A stretch of 40,441 bases of DNA from an uncultured Finegoldia sp. (GTDB lineage Bacteria; Bacillota; Clostridia; Tissierellales; Peptoniphilaceae), in the NCBI RefSeq assembly GCF_947252345.1, contig NZ_CAMXVC010000017.1, forward strand, positions 1 through 40,441, read 5' to 3'. Position numbers and translations under genes: made by a program. Positions 1-8,411 of the stretch are shown here, in pieces (position 1 is the stretch's first letter; every line of letters begins with the position of its first letter). The notes below the pieces were generated by a model, which did not search any database, had not been told where the DNA came from, and was given only the letters and a program-made list of their open reading frames with translations.

Positions 1-3
1 CAA

Positions 4-29
4 ATAACCTGAAATTAATTTCAGGTTAT
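4..29. terminator. perfect palindrome at window edge, possible terminator stem
   Basis: A 26-base perfect palindrome (arms around AACCTGAAA and TTTCAGGTT, loop ttaa). No T-run follows it on the plus strand. On the minus strand it is followed by TTTG at the window edge, so it may end a gene lying to the left. Only the palindrome itself is certain. Confidence 0.35.
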
Positions 30-78
30 GCTTGACTTTTGTTAGCAGGTTTTTGCGGGAAAATTTTCCTGATTTTCT

Positions 79-107
79 TTATACAGTGAATTTGATGTGA
101 TATAATT
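79..107 (+). promoter_or_regulatory. promoter of the serine dehydratase operon
   Basis: A perfect TATAAT at 102-107 lies about 28 bases before the sdaAB start. The -35 at 79-84 (TTTATA, 17-base spacer) is weak. The ribosome site AGGGGG at about 123-128 follows. Confidence 0.5.
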
Positions 108-134
108 GTTACGGAAATTACTTAGGGGGTTTTT

Positions 135-797
135 ATGGGAGAATATAACATTTTCGATATTTTGGGGCCTGTGATGATTGGACCTTCTAGCTCTCACACG
201 GCAGGAGCTTGCAGAATTGCCAAGACTGCCCTTATGATTGCTGGAAATAAATTCAAGAAAGTCGAGTTCGACCTTCACGGTTCGTTCGCAAAGACCTACA
301 AAGGCCACGGAACTGACAGAGCGTTGTTGGCAGGGGTTTTGGGAATTGAGCCTGACGATATTAGACTTAGAAATTCATTCGAGATTGCAAAAGAACGTGG
401 GCTTGATTATGTTTTTAGAGAAGCTGACTTGGGGGATGTTCATCCAAATACCGCAAAAATCACTTTTACATACGAGGATGGAAGAACTATGTATATAATC
501 GGTTCATCAATAGGTGGCGGAAATATCGAAATTATAGATATAAACGGAATAGCTGTTCAATTTACTGGAAGCTATCCGACTATTTTGTTGAAATACGTCG
601 ATGTCAGAGGAATAATTTCATTCATCTCAACAGAACTTGCTCACAGAGGCTACAACATTGAAGGAATGAAAACTTTGAATCACGACGGAATTGTAACTTT
701 GATTGTCGAGTTGGATAAAAACATCGGTGAAGATTTGTCTGAAAATCTGCTTAAGGACAAAAGATTTTTGTTCACAAAATATATTCAGCGAAATTAA
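135..797 (+). CDS. sdaAB: L-serine dehydratase, iron-sulfur-dependent, beta subunit
   Basis: Small subunit of the two-subunit, oxygen-sensitive [4Fe-4S] L-serine dehydratase, which deaminates serine to pyruvate and ammonia in the cytoplasm. At 220 residues it has the usual length. The start carries the family signature NIFDILGPVMIGPSSSHTAGA. Further in are the conserved GSFAKTYKGHGTDRAL and GSSIGGGNIEI segments, and the C-terminal third resembles an ACT-type fold (NIEGMKTLNHDG). An AGGGGG ribosome site sits six bases before ATG 135. The alpha subunit follows after nine bases, so the two are surely co-translated. In clostridia and anaerobic cocci this is a main route from serine to pyruvate. 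Identification rests on strong motif recall. Confidence 0.95.
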   Translation: MGEYNIFDILGPVMIGPSSSHTAGACRIAKTALMIAGNKFKKVEFDLHGSFAKTYKGHGTDRALLAGVLGIEPDDIRLRNSFEIAKERGLDYVFREADLGDVHPNTAKITFTYEDGRTMYIIGSSIGGGNIEIIDINGIAVQFTGSYPTILLKYVDVRGIISFISTELAHRGYNIEGMKTLNHDGIVTLIVELDKNIGEDLSENLLKDKRFLFTKYIQRN

Positions 798-806
798 GGA
801 GAGTTT

Positions 807-1706
807 ATGTTTGACACATCATTAGAAATAATTAACACTTGCAAAAAAGACAATCGAGATTTTTATGAATACGTTGTTGAAATAGAAAACAAAAGAACGG
901 GAAAAACCGAAGAATTTATCAGAAGTGAACTCAGTCATATGCTAGATGTGATGGAAAAATCTGCGACGGATTTCTTGGAAGCACCTTCAGTGACTAATCA
1001 GCATATGATAGACGGATTTGCATACAAAATGCACAAGTACGCACAAAAAGGCGATTCAATCGTGGGAGAATTTAACGCAGAAGCGATGGCGATGGCTTTT
1101 TCAACATTGGAAATCAGTGCGGCGATGGGAAAAATCGTGGCGAGCCCTACCGCAGGTTCAGCGGGAATACTTCCAGCGGCTCTTATGAGTTTCAAAAAAA
1201 GATACAACTTGTCGAGAAAACAACTTGTAGATGCGATGCTTACAGCCGTTGGAGTGGGACAATTGCTCGGAAAATATGCGACATTTTCGGGAGCAGACGG
1301 AGGTTGCCAAGCAGAGACAGGCTCAGCAGCAGCGATGGCAGCAGGAGCGATGGTCTTCTTGCGAGGAGGAAGCGTGGAGCAAATTTTTCACGCGGGTTCA
1401 TTCGCAATCTTGCATGTGCTTGGACTTGTGTGCGACCCAATCGCAGGACTTGTAGAATACCCTTGCACATTTAGAAACGCAATGGGAGTGACTAACGCTA
1501 TGATAAGTGCGGATATGGCACTTGCAGGCGTGACAAGCATAGTTCCGTTTGAAGAAGTTTGCCAATCGATGAGAAAAGTCGGCAAAACTCTCCCACCTTC
1601 ATTGAGAGAAACAGGATTAGGCGGCGTTGCAGGAACTAAAACAGGACAAGAAATCAGAAGAAGATTTCTGGGCTCATGCAATATGAACAACGACCAATAC
1701 GAATAA
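807..1706 (+). CDS. sdaAA: L-serine dehydratase, iron-sulfur-dependent, alpha subunit
   Basis: Large catalytic subunit of the serine dehydratase begun by the upstream gene; 299 residues, normal length. It shows the family landmarks SPTAGSAGILPAAL (about residues 113-126), GADGGCQAETGSAAAMAAGA, and GLVCDPIAGLVEYPC. The cysteines in the last two are the expected ligands of the catalytic [4Fe-4S] cluster, known from the family. The ribosome site AAGGAG (796-801) overlaps the stop codon of sdaAB, indicating coupled translation. A strong hairpin terminator follows directly. The cluster is normally destroyed by oxygen, which fits an anaerobe. Start ATG 807 is well supported. Confidence 0.95.
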   Translation: MFDTSLEIINTCKKDNRDFYEYVVEIENKRTGKTEEFIRSELSHMLDVMEKSATDFLEAPSVTNQHMIDGFAYKMHKYAQKGDSIVGEFNAEAMAMAFSTLEISAAMGKIVASPTAGSAGILPAALMSFKKRYNLSRKQLVDAMLTAVGVGQLLGKYATFSGADGGCQAETGSAAAMAAGAMVFLRGGSVEQIFHAGSFAILHVLGLVCDPIAGLVEYPCTFRNAMGVTNAMISADMALAGVTSIVPFEEVCQSMRKVGKTLPPSLRETGLGGVAGTKTGQEIRRRFLGSCNMNNDQYE

Positions 1707-1712
1707 AAAATT

Positions 1713-1747
1713 ATCCACAGGATTTTAAAATCTTGTGGATTTTTTAT
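1713..1747. terminator. bidirectional terminator between sdaAA and the ECF gene
   Basis: Arms 1713-1726 and 1727-1740 pair over 14 bases with one G-U pair. T-rich tracts follow on both strands, so it can end both convergent transcripts. Confidence 0.85.
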
Positions 1748-1766
1748 TGCAAATAAATTTAAAAAA

Positions 1767-2315
1767 TTATTTTTTGTTCACGCTCTTAGCAATCAAAATC
1801 GCCAACACAAACGACAATGCGATTTCAAAAGGCATATTCGTCGCCACAAGCCCGCCTAAAAAATACTGAGCCTTGATGTGAATGACCTCCTCGATTTGTT
1901 TTGAATGAAAAACATAGGCCATTCCCAAAACGCCAACCGTGTTCATAACACTTCCCAAGATTGCTGGAACGCCGTAGCGAATAACATCGTTTTTTGTTTT
2001 CAACTTATTGTAAACTTGATAAGTCACGACAGCTATCAAAACCCTCGGAAGAATTGACACCAACGGATTGTAAAACATAAACGAAAGAATTGTCGGCGAA
2101 ATAATATTATTAATCAACGAAAACAAACCGAACAACAAACCAACGAACAAACTCACCCAAGGACCGCAAACCAAAGCCGCAATAATCGTCGGAATATGTA
2201 AAGTAGTGATTCTAACCGGGCCAATAGGAATCATTCCAAGAGGAGTAAGTCCGAGGACAATCGTCAACGCACCGAAAACTCCAATCTTTGTCAAATCTTT
2301 AGTAGTTAATTTCAT
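1767..2315 (-). CDS. ECF transporter S component (vitamin-type substrate)
   Basis: Integral membrane substrate-binding subunit of an energy-coupling-factor transporter, 182 residues with five or six hydrophobic segments. The N-terminal stretch with IPIGPVRITTLHIPTIIAA followed by GPWVSLFVGLLFGLFSLINN is typical of S components such as the pantothenate/riboflavin-type group. These proteins bind one vitamin and share an EcfA/EcfT motor encoded elsewhere; no motor genes are in this window. The substrate cannot be read from sequence. The upstream leader is too short for most vitamin riboswitches and none is visible. A strong GGAGG ribosome site precedes ATG 2315. It is transcribed towards sdaAA and shares its terminator. 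Confidence 0.8.
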   Translation of the reverse strand: MKLTTKDLTKIGVFGALTIVLGLTPLGMIPIGPVRITTLHIPTIIAALVCGPWVSLFVGLLFGLFSLINNIISPTILSFMFYNPLVSILPRVLIAVVTYQVYNKLKTKNDVIRYGVPAILGSVMNTVGVLGMAYVFHSKQIEEVIHIKAQYFLGGLVATNMPFEIALSFVLAILIAKSVNKK

Positions 2316-2342
2316 TTTTTCCTCCTGACTAAATTTTATTTA

Positions 2343-2348
2343 ATTATA
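2343..2348 (-). promoter_or_regulatory. -10 element for the ECF gene
   Basis: A perfect minus-strand TATAAT (plus-strand ATTATA) lies 28 bases upstream of ATG 2315. No good -35 is visible at the expected distance. Confidence 0.45.
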
Positions 2349-2432
2349 CCATTTTTCACAGAGATTTAAAAAACGCGACGATTTATAAAAAATATCAATA
2401 AATAAATCCTACAACTTTGGTAACAAATTTAT

Positions 2433-2438
2433 TATAAT
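2433..2438 (+). promoter_or_regulatory. -10 element for the giant surface protein
   Basis: A perfect TATAAT 34 bases upstream of the chosen start 2472. The -35 region is weak. The interval 2316-2471 holds only the two divergent promoters. Confidence 0.45.
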
Positions 2439-2471
2439 AAAATACGTATGAAAATAGGAGGTATGCCAAAA

Positions 2472-5400
2472 ATGAAAAAAATATTAGGAGTTCTTCTCAC
2501 GGCGAGTATGGTAATGACAAGCGTCACACCGACAATCGCACAAGAACAAAATAAAATAACAACCGAAAGAATCAATGGAAATAATCGATACGAAACATCG
2601 GCGCAAATAAGCCGACAAACATTTCCGAACACAGCAAAAACGGTTGTAATAGCAAACGGAGAAAACTTCGCAGACAGTTTAGTCGCAGGAAGCTTGGCAA
2701 ACAAAGAAAACGCACCAGTATTGCTAACTCAAAAAGAAAAATTGCCACAATCAATCAAAAATGAAATAAAAAGACTAAACCCAGAAAAAATAATTGTAGT
2801 CGGCGGCAAAGAATCAGTAAACATAAAAGAACTAGAAAATGCAACAAGAATATCGGGAAATGACAGATACCAAACATCGGTAGAAGTTATGAAAAAAATA
2901 GACCCTAATTCAAAAGTAATCATAGCCAGCGGATTAAACTTCGCAGACTGTCTGTGTTCAACGCCACTAGCGACAAAAGAAAATTTGCCGATAATACTTA
3001 CGGACGGACACAATCTCCCACAAGAAATAACAAAAGATAAAGTCGCGCTAATCATAGGAGGAAGAAACTCTGTAAACATCAAAGGATTGGAAAACACAAA
3101 AAGAATAGCAGGAGCTGACCGATACGAAACGGCATTGCTAATAGCCAAGGAATATGGAAACTTGAACAAATTTATCTTAGCAGATGGAAGAAACTATCCT
3201 GATGCATTATCTGTAAGTCCATTGGCACACAAAAACGACGAGCCAATTCTATTAACAGAGCCAAATCGCACAGATTTTATCAGAAAAATAGTAAAAGAAA
3301 ACAACACAAAACAAATCACAGTAGTTGGTGGAGAACAATCCGTAGCAGCAGAACAAGTCGGAAAAATAGTTGGACAAATAGAAAAAGATAAAACAGAAGA
3401 TAAGAAAGAAGAAACAAAACCACAAGACAAACCAACTATAACGCCAAGTGCACCAACAGTTCCAAGCACACCAAGCAAACCAGAAGAAAAACCTGGCGAA
3501 ACAAAGCCAGAAGACAAGCCGGGTGAAACAAAGCCAGAGGAAAAACCTGGCGAAACAAAGCCAGAAGACAAGCCGGGTGAAACAAAGCCAGAGGAAAAAC
3601 CTGGCGAAACAAAGCCAGAAGACAAGCCAGGTGAAACAAAACCGGAGGAAAAACCTGGCGAAACAAAACCGGAGGACAAAATTGTTGAGTTTGGCGATGC
3701 AAAACTAAAAGCAAAACTTCTTAACCTATTTAAAAATTACGATGGCAAAGACGTGTTTGACAATGATATGCAAGAATACGACTTCAAGTTGTTGGATAAG
3801 AACTACCGAATAGACAAAAACGCAACAGATTTGACAGTAAAAGATATGGAACAACTTCAATCTTTTGCACATAGAGGAGTGGATGACAACTTCGATGTAC
3901 TAGAATTTGGAAGCATCAAAGGATTGGAAACGGCTACAAACTTGGAAACACTCACACTCAGTGGAAATCCAGATGATTCATCAAAGTCATTCCAAGATAT
4001 TACGCCATTAAAAAAACTCAAAAAATTAAAATTATTGAGATTGTCACACAATGCAATAAAAGATGTAAGTCCATTAAAAGACTTGACAGGATTGGAAAAG
4101 TTATACATTTCTCACAATCAAATAGAAAATGTAGCTGATTTGAACAATTTAAAAAATTTAAAAAATTTGGATATTTCTGTCAACAAAATCAAGGATATTT
4201 CGTCATTAAAAGATTTAGTTCAGGTTGAAAATTTGGACATTAGGAACAACGAAATATCTGACACCACTGTAATTGGAAATTACAAAAAACTAAATTGGTT
4301 GATGGCAAATGCAAACAAAATCGAAAACATATCCTCACTAAAAAACAACAAAGAATTAAAGTATTTGAATTTAGAAGAAAATCTCATAAAAGATGTATCT
4401 TCAATTTCTGAGCTAACAAAATTGGAATCATTGGATTTGAAAAATAACAGAATTGACAATATTGATTTTTCAAAATTGACAAACTTAACAGAACTCTATT
4501 TGGGTCACAACTTTATTTCTGATATTAGTTCGCTTTCAAATTCTAAGAAAATAACAGACTTAGATTTGTCTAGCAATACTTTTAAATCATTAGACGCACT
4601 AAAAGAGTTGAAGGATATCTTGTATTTAAATATTGGAAATAATCAGTTTAAAGATTTGTCTCCTATCAAAAATATGTCAAAATTGAGCCAATTGGACATT
4701 CATTCTACGGGAATAACAGACATAAAAGTTTTAAAGGAACTCAAAGATTTGACAGATGTCAAAGTAGGAGAAACTTGGATTAATGATTTAGAAGCACTAA
4801 ACAATGAAAAAATATTTTCTGCTGAAGCCAATAAGTTGTCTACAAGCATTAAAGGGCTCAAAATTGTCGACAACAAAGTAGAATTTGACAATCCCTTCAA
4901 AAATTTAAACAAAGTTTTCAAAAAGTTCAAGTCAATCAAAGCAGATAATAAAGCAATCAAGGCAGAAGTTACAGAAAACAATAAAATAATACTAACTATT
5001 CCTGAAAATATTAAGAAAGAAGACTTGGATGTTATCAGATTGAATTATTCGTTTGAAAGTAATTCATTGACAGAACCTGTTTATGAGTACAAGATTGAAG
5101 TTTCTGACTTACAACAAACTAAACCATCACCTGAAGAAGAAAAAATATCGATGATTCAAAATTTAAGTGATGAAAAGTTAGCTGCAAAGGATGCTATTGC
5201 TAAGATAAGGGTTGGTGGTATAATCAACAATATTCCTAGTGGCAAATTTATAGTAAAATTGGTCGATGAAGATGGAAAAGAAAGTTATCCTGAAATTGAA
5301 GTTACTGGTAAGCAATCAAGAGCTGTCAGAATTATAAATATCAAGCTTCCAGAAAATACAACTGATAAGGAAAAAACATACGAAATATTTGCTTCATCAA

Positions 5401-8180
5401 CCGGAAAGAAGGAAAATTTCAAAAAAGCAGATTTTAAGCTAAAACAAGATAAATCTTCGGGAACACCAGAAGTTGAAAAAACTTTCAAGATTAATTCGAG
5501 CAATCAGGACGTTGTAATAACAGTAAATGGCGAAGAAAAATCACAAGCTAAAAAAGGCGACGTTGTTGTAGTAAAGGCAAAGTCTGGAAAAGAAATATCG
5601 ATGTTTTATGCAAGTGGATCGAATGAACAAGGAGTTTCAATGAAAGTCAACTTCAAACAAAAAGGAGATTCTTATCAATTCACAATGCCAGAAAGCGACT
5701 GTACTTTGAATGTCTCAACAAAAGATAAAAAAGTTGCAGTGGAAAATATTCAAGGACTCATATTACAAACTTCGGACAAAGTATCAAAGGATTCTTCTAC
5801 TGCGAAAGTTCAAGTAATGGGTAGTTTGAGTGGAATTACAAATGATAAATTTGTCGTAAAACTTGTCGACAACAATGGTAATGAAACATTCCCTAAGGTA
5901 GATGTTTCAGGTGATGTAAACAATACTATGAGAACTGTTTCGTTTGAAATTCCTAAAAATACAACAACAAAAGAAAAAGAATACACGGTTTATTTGTCAT
6001 CAACAGGCTCTAAAACTGATTTTGCAAAAGTAACTGTAAAAATAACACAGGAAAAATCGGATACAGAAGAACAAATTCCTGAAGGAATATTTGAGTTATC
6101 ACTAGAAACTCCAGGAAAATCAGAAAAACTAGATGCTGCAGGTGGAAAAGTTGTTCTAAAAGTTATGGGTAATTTTAAAAATGTTTCCGACGATAAATTC
6201 GTAGTCAGATTGATTGATGCTAAAAGAAACGAAATTTTCCCACAAGTTGCAGTTAGGGGGAAAGGTGGAAGCAGAACTTTGGAATTTGAAGCACCTAAAA
6301 ATGACGAATCTACAGAAAAAACTTACACAGTTTATGCAACTTCAACTGGCTCGCACACAAAATTCTTCAGTGATTCAGTAGAATTAAAACAAAATGCGGC
6401 TGAAAACACAAAAACAACTATCGAAAAAATCAATGTTCTTACGCCAATACTAAAAAAATCAGAAAAGCTAAGAGCTAATATAATCGGCGAAAATGTAAAT
6501 CCCGATAATTTGGATGTTTTATTTTACAGACTTCAAGATGGAAAATTTGTTAAAGAAAATCTAAGGTCAACATTTGAAAAGTCAGGTAAATTTGTGCAAA
6601 TTGTCGCAGATAATCCAACCGTAGAAAAAGGCAGTGAAGAAAATGCGTTCAAAGTTGTAGTCAGAGATAAAAAAGACCATTCAAAATCAAAAAAAGCGTT
6701 CTTCAGAGTAAAACACAAAGGGGATAAAGCTAACTATGAGGCAATACTTCCAAGTTATGTTAACGCGTCAAAAGACGGAAAAATAATCGAAGTTGGTTTT
6801 AATGAAGAAATCGAAGAAATATTTGATGGAAGCATTAAAGCAGGGATAAGTATTGACAAAAATGCCGATGGAAAATTTGATGACTTGGGCAAATTAGATA
6901 GCGTTGAGGTGGCAGATAAGAAATTCACTGTAATTCTTCAACAACCGTTGGATGTACAAAGTCTTGGCACTAAAACAGCCACAATAAAAATAAATCAAGG
7001 TGTATTTAGGAAAAAAGGCACTGAAAACTTGAACAGAGTTGTTGACAATATTATCAATATTGGAGAGCCAATCGTCCGCCAAGCTACAATCCAAGGCGAC
7101 AAGGTCATCACCAACAAAAACAGAACGGTCACTATCAAAGTGAATGGAATGAATTTGTCAAGGGATGCAAAAGCAAAAGCTGTAATGCAAACAAAACTTT
7201 CACAAGAAGGGAAACAGCCAGAAGTTAAAGGAACAATTTTTGGGGCTGGCGATGAACAAACTATAACATTCGAACTTCCAGAAAACGAAACTAATAGAAC
7301 TGTATCGTACGAAATTTTGTACAAACAAGGGAAATACGGAAAATTCGAAAAATTACCTGGAAATAATCCAAAATCCAGAGCAAATTCAATCGTGATTTCT
7401 TTGGTCGCAAACGGAGGAGATGTAAATGCTTCTACGTTATCATTTATGAAAATTCAAACTTATGGAGCAACATCTACAGAAGCTGGAAAAGTTCCAGATA
7501 TAACTTACGGAGTGACGCCGAAAATTCAAGAATCCAAGAAGACATTTACTCATGTTTACGGAACTAATTTAGAAGCGAAGAAAACAAGAATAAAAATCAC
7601 AGACGAACGAGGAGTTGAATGGTACATCGTAAACCAACCTTCATTAGGAGCTGCGGCATTTAAGATGGTAGTCCCTGCATTGATTGGGATTGATGGCGAT
7701 GGCAATTATCAAACTATGGAAATAATTGGACCTAATACTTTGATTGGCGACCACACATTCACATACAAAGTTGCAGTAGATGGCAAAAAATACGATGATA
7801 ATGTCACAGTTTCAGTTAAAATTCCAGCAAGTGGTAAAACAGATTCAGGAAAATTCGACTTAGATAAACAAGAAACTACATTGAAGATAAATTATGTCGA
7901 TGAAGACGGCAAAAAAATTAAAGAATCTACAACAAAAAAATCATACAGTTTCTTTGAAGAATGTGCAGCAGGAATTTATCCGGAATCTATTAAAGATTAC
8001 CGACCTGTTAAAATAATTTGCAAAAAAGACGGAAAAATTATCAATCTTCCAGGAGACAAAGACTATACAGATTACAGAAATCTTCAAACATTACTGAGAG
8101 TAAATCAAATTGGAGAAAATCCTGAATACACTATAGTTTATGAAAAAACCGGTTCGATAGTAGTATCTAAAAATAATTAA
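2472..8180 (+). CDS. giant cell-surface protein: CWB2 anchor, leucine-rich repeats, Ig-like repeats, MucBP-like end
   Basis: Secreted, wall-bound protein of 1902 residues. I chose ATG 2472 because AGGAGGT (2456-2462) lies nine bases upstream, and the product then begins with a clean signal peptide (MKKILGVLL..., cut after TIA, about residue 23). In-frame ATGs at 2448 and 2463 precede or abut that site. Order of parts: three CWB2 repeats (about 29-297), a proline-rich tract of seven PGETKPE(E/D)K units (341-403), internalin-like leucine-rich repeats of about 22 residues (485-780), three clearly related Ig-like modules (about 893-993, 1092-1193, 1207-1310) with a more distant fourth (1543-1626), and a MucBP-like segment (about 1800-1897, motif INYVDEDGKKI). 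There is no LPXTG. CWB2 modules are known to bind an anionic wall polymer in Clostridioides difficile. Host or mucin binding is my inference. Confidence 0.88.
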   Translation: MKKILGVLLTASMVMTSVTPTIAQEQNKITTERINGNNRYETSAQISRQTFPNTAKTVVIANGENFADSLVAGSLANKENAPVLLTQKEKLPQSIKNEIKRLNPEKIIVVGGKESVNIKELENATRISGNDRYQTSVEVMKKIDPNSKVIIASGLNFADCLCSTPLATKENLPIILTDGHNLPQEITKDKVALIIGGRNSVNIKGLENTKRIAGADRYETALLIAKEYGNLNKFILADGRNYPDALSVSPLAHKNDEPILLTEPNRTDFIRKIVKENNTKQITVVGGEQSVAAEQVGKIVGQIEKDKTEDKKEETKPQDKPTITPSAPTVPSTPSKPEEKPGETKPEDKPGETKPEEKPGETKPEDKPGETKPEEKPGETKPEDKPGETKPEEKPGETKPEDKIVEFGDAKLKAKLLNLFKNYDGKDVFDNDMQEYDFKLLDKNYRIDKNATDLTVKDMEQLQSFAHRGVDDNFDVLEFGSIKGLETATNLETLTLSGNPDDSSKSFQDITPLKKLKKLKLLRLSHNAIKDVSPLKDLTGLEKLYISHNQIENVADLNNLKNLKNLDISVNKIKDISSLKDLVQVENLDIRNNEISDTTVIGNYKKLNWLMANANKIENISSLKNNKELKYLNLEENLIKDVSSISELTKLESLDLKNNRIDNIDFSKLTNLTELYLGHNFISDISSLSNSKKITDLDLSSNTFKSLDALKELKDILYLNIGNNQFKDLSPIKNMSKLSQLDIHSTGITDIKVLKELKDLTDVKVGETWINDLEALNNEKIFSAEANKLSTSIKGLKIVDNKVEFDNPFKNLNKVFKKFKSIKADNKAIKAEVTENNKIILTIPENIKKEDLDVIRLNYSFESNSLTEPVYEYKIEVSDLQQTKPSPEEEKISMIQNLSDEKLAAKDAIAKIRVGGIINNIPSGKFIVKLVDEDGKESYPEIEVTGKQSRAVRIINIKLPENTTDKEKTYEIFASSTGKKENFKKADFKLKQDKSSGTPEVEKTFKINSSNQDVVITVNGEEKSQAKKGDVVVVKAKSGKEISMFYASGSNEQGVSMKVNFKQKGDSYQFTMPESDCTLNVSTKDKKVAVENIQGLILQTSDKVSKDSSTAKVQVMGSLSGITNDKFVVKLVDNNGNETFPKVDVSGDVNNTMRTVSFEIPKNTTTKEKEYTVYLSSTGSKTDFAKVTVKITQEKSDTEEQIPEGIFELSLETPGKSEKLDAAGGKVVLKVMGNFKNVSDDKFVVRLIDAKRNEIFPQVAVRGKGGSRTLEFEAPKNDESTEKTYTVYATSTGSHTKFFSDSVELKQNAAENTKTTIEKINVLTPILKKSEKLRANIIGENVNPDNLDVLFYRLQDGKFVKENLRSTFEKSGKFVQIVADNPTVEKGSEENAFKVVVRDKKDHSKSKKAFFRVKHKGDKANYEAILPSYVNASKDGKIIEVGFNEEIEEIFDGSIKAGISIDKNADGKFDDLGKLDSVEVADKKFTVILQQPLDVQSLGTKTATIKINQGVFRKKGTENLNRVVDNIINIGEPIVRQATIQGDKVITNKNRTVTIKVNGMNLSRDAKAKAVMQTKLSQEGKQPEVKGTIFGAGDEQTITFELPENETNRTVSYEILYKQGKYGKFEKLPGNNPKSRANSIVISLVANGGDVNASTLSFMKIQTYGATSTEAGKVPDITYGVTPKIQESKKTFTHVYGTNLEAKKTRIKITDERGVEWYIVNQPSLGAAAFKMVVPALIGIDGDGNYQTMEIIGPNTLIGDHTFTYKVAVDGKKYDDNVTVSVKIPASGKTDSGKFDLDKQETTLKINYVDEDGKKIKESTTKKSYSFFEECAAGIYPESIKDYRPVKIICKKDGKIINLPGDKDYTDYRNLQTLLRVNQIGENPEYTIVYEKTGSIVVSKNN
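3492..3680 (+). repeat. seven tandem 27-bp units coding for a proline-rich linker
   Basis: Seven head-to-tail copies of a 27-base unit encode PGETKPE(E/D)K. Odd and even copies differ systematically (cctggc... versus ccgggt... starts; EDK versus EEK endings), so the tract probably grew by doubling a 54-base pair of units. It stays in frame if copies are gained or lost and probably spans the cell wall. Confidence 0.95.
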
Positions 8181-8194
8181 AAAATATCACACAC

Positions 8195-8228
8195 AAAGCT
8201 TTCTTGATTTTCAAGAGAGCTTTTGTTT
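8195..8228 (+). terminator. terminator after the giant surface protein
   Basis: Arms 8195-8207 and 8211-8223 form a 13-bp stem with one G-U pair and a ttt loop. The 3' end is T-rich. Confidence 0.8.
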
Positions 8229-8264
8229 GTTCACGGGTTGAAAAATTAAAACAACACACAAAAT

Positions 8265-8331
8265 TTTGCCGGTCAAAATTGAGCAACTCGAAAATTTTAA
8301 AAAAATTTTTTTAAATTCGGCAAATTGCTCA
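8265..8331. other. interleaved inverted repeats upstream of murA
   Basis: TTTGCCG (8265-8271) complements CGGCAAA (8318-8324), and TGAGCAA (8280-8286) complements TTGCTCA (8325-8331). The order a-b-a'-b', with a' and b' directly adjacent, is pseudoknot topology if transcribed. An A/T-only palindromic stretch lies between. It sits after a terminator and before the murA promoter, so transcription is doubtful. Otherwise 8229-8357 holds nothing I recognise. Confidence 0.35.
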
Positions 8332-8357
8332 CGCAATTAGGCAATGGTGTGCGAATA

Positions 8358-8366
8358 TGTTATAAT
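8358..8366 (+). promoter_or_regulatory. extended -10 promoter of murA
   Basis: TGT followed by a perfect TATAAT at 8361-8366 forms an extended -10 element. The -35 is poor. It lies about 45 bases upstream of the murA start. Confidence 0.6.
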
Positions 8367-8411
8367 ATTTTATATATGAGCATAAATTAAGAATGACTGA
8401 TGGAGGTTATT

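Noticed and set aside
2316..2471. Riboswitch before the ECF transporter gene
   Set aside because: The leader is too short and no conserved riboswitch core is visible.
3492..3680. CRISPR-like array
   Set aside because: The repeats are contiguous without spacers and are in-frame coding sequence.
3194..3714. Long minus-strand and third-frame open frames over the proline-rich repeat (e.g. repeated SSGFVSPG)
   Set aside because: They are mirror images of the 27-bp repeat inside the giant surface protein; no ribosome site, and the plus-strand frame has signal peptide and domains.
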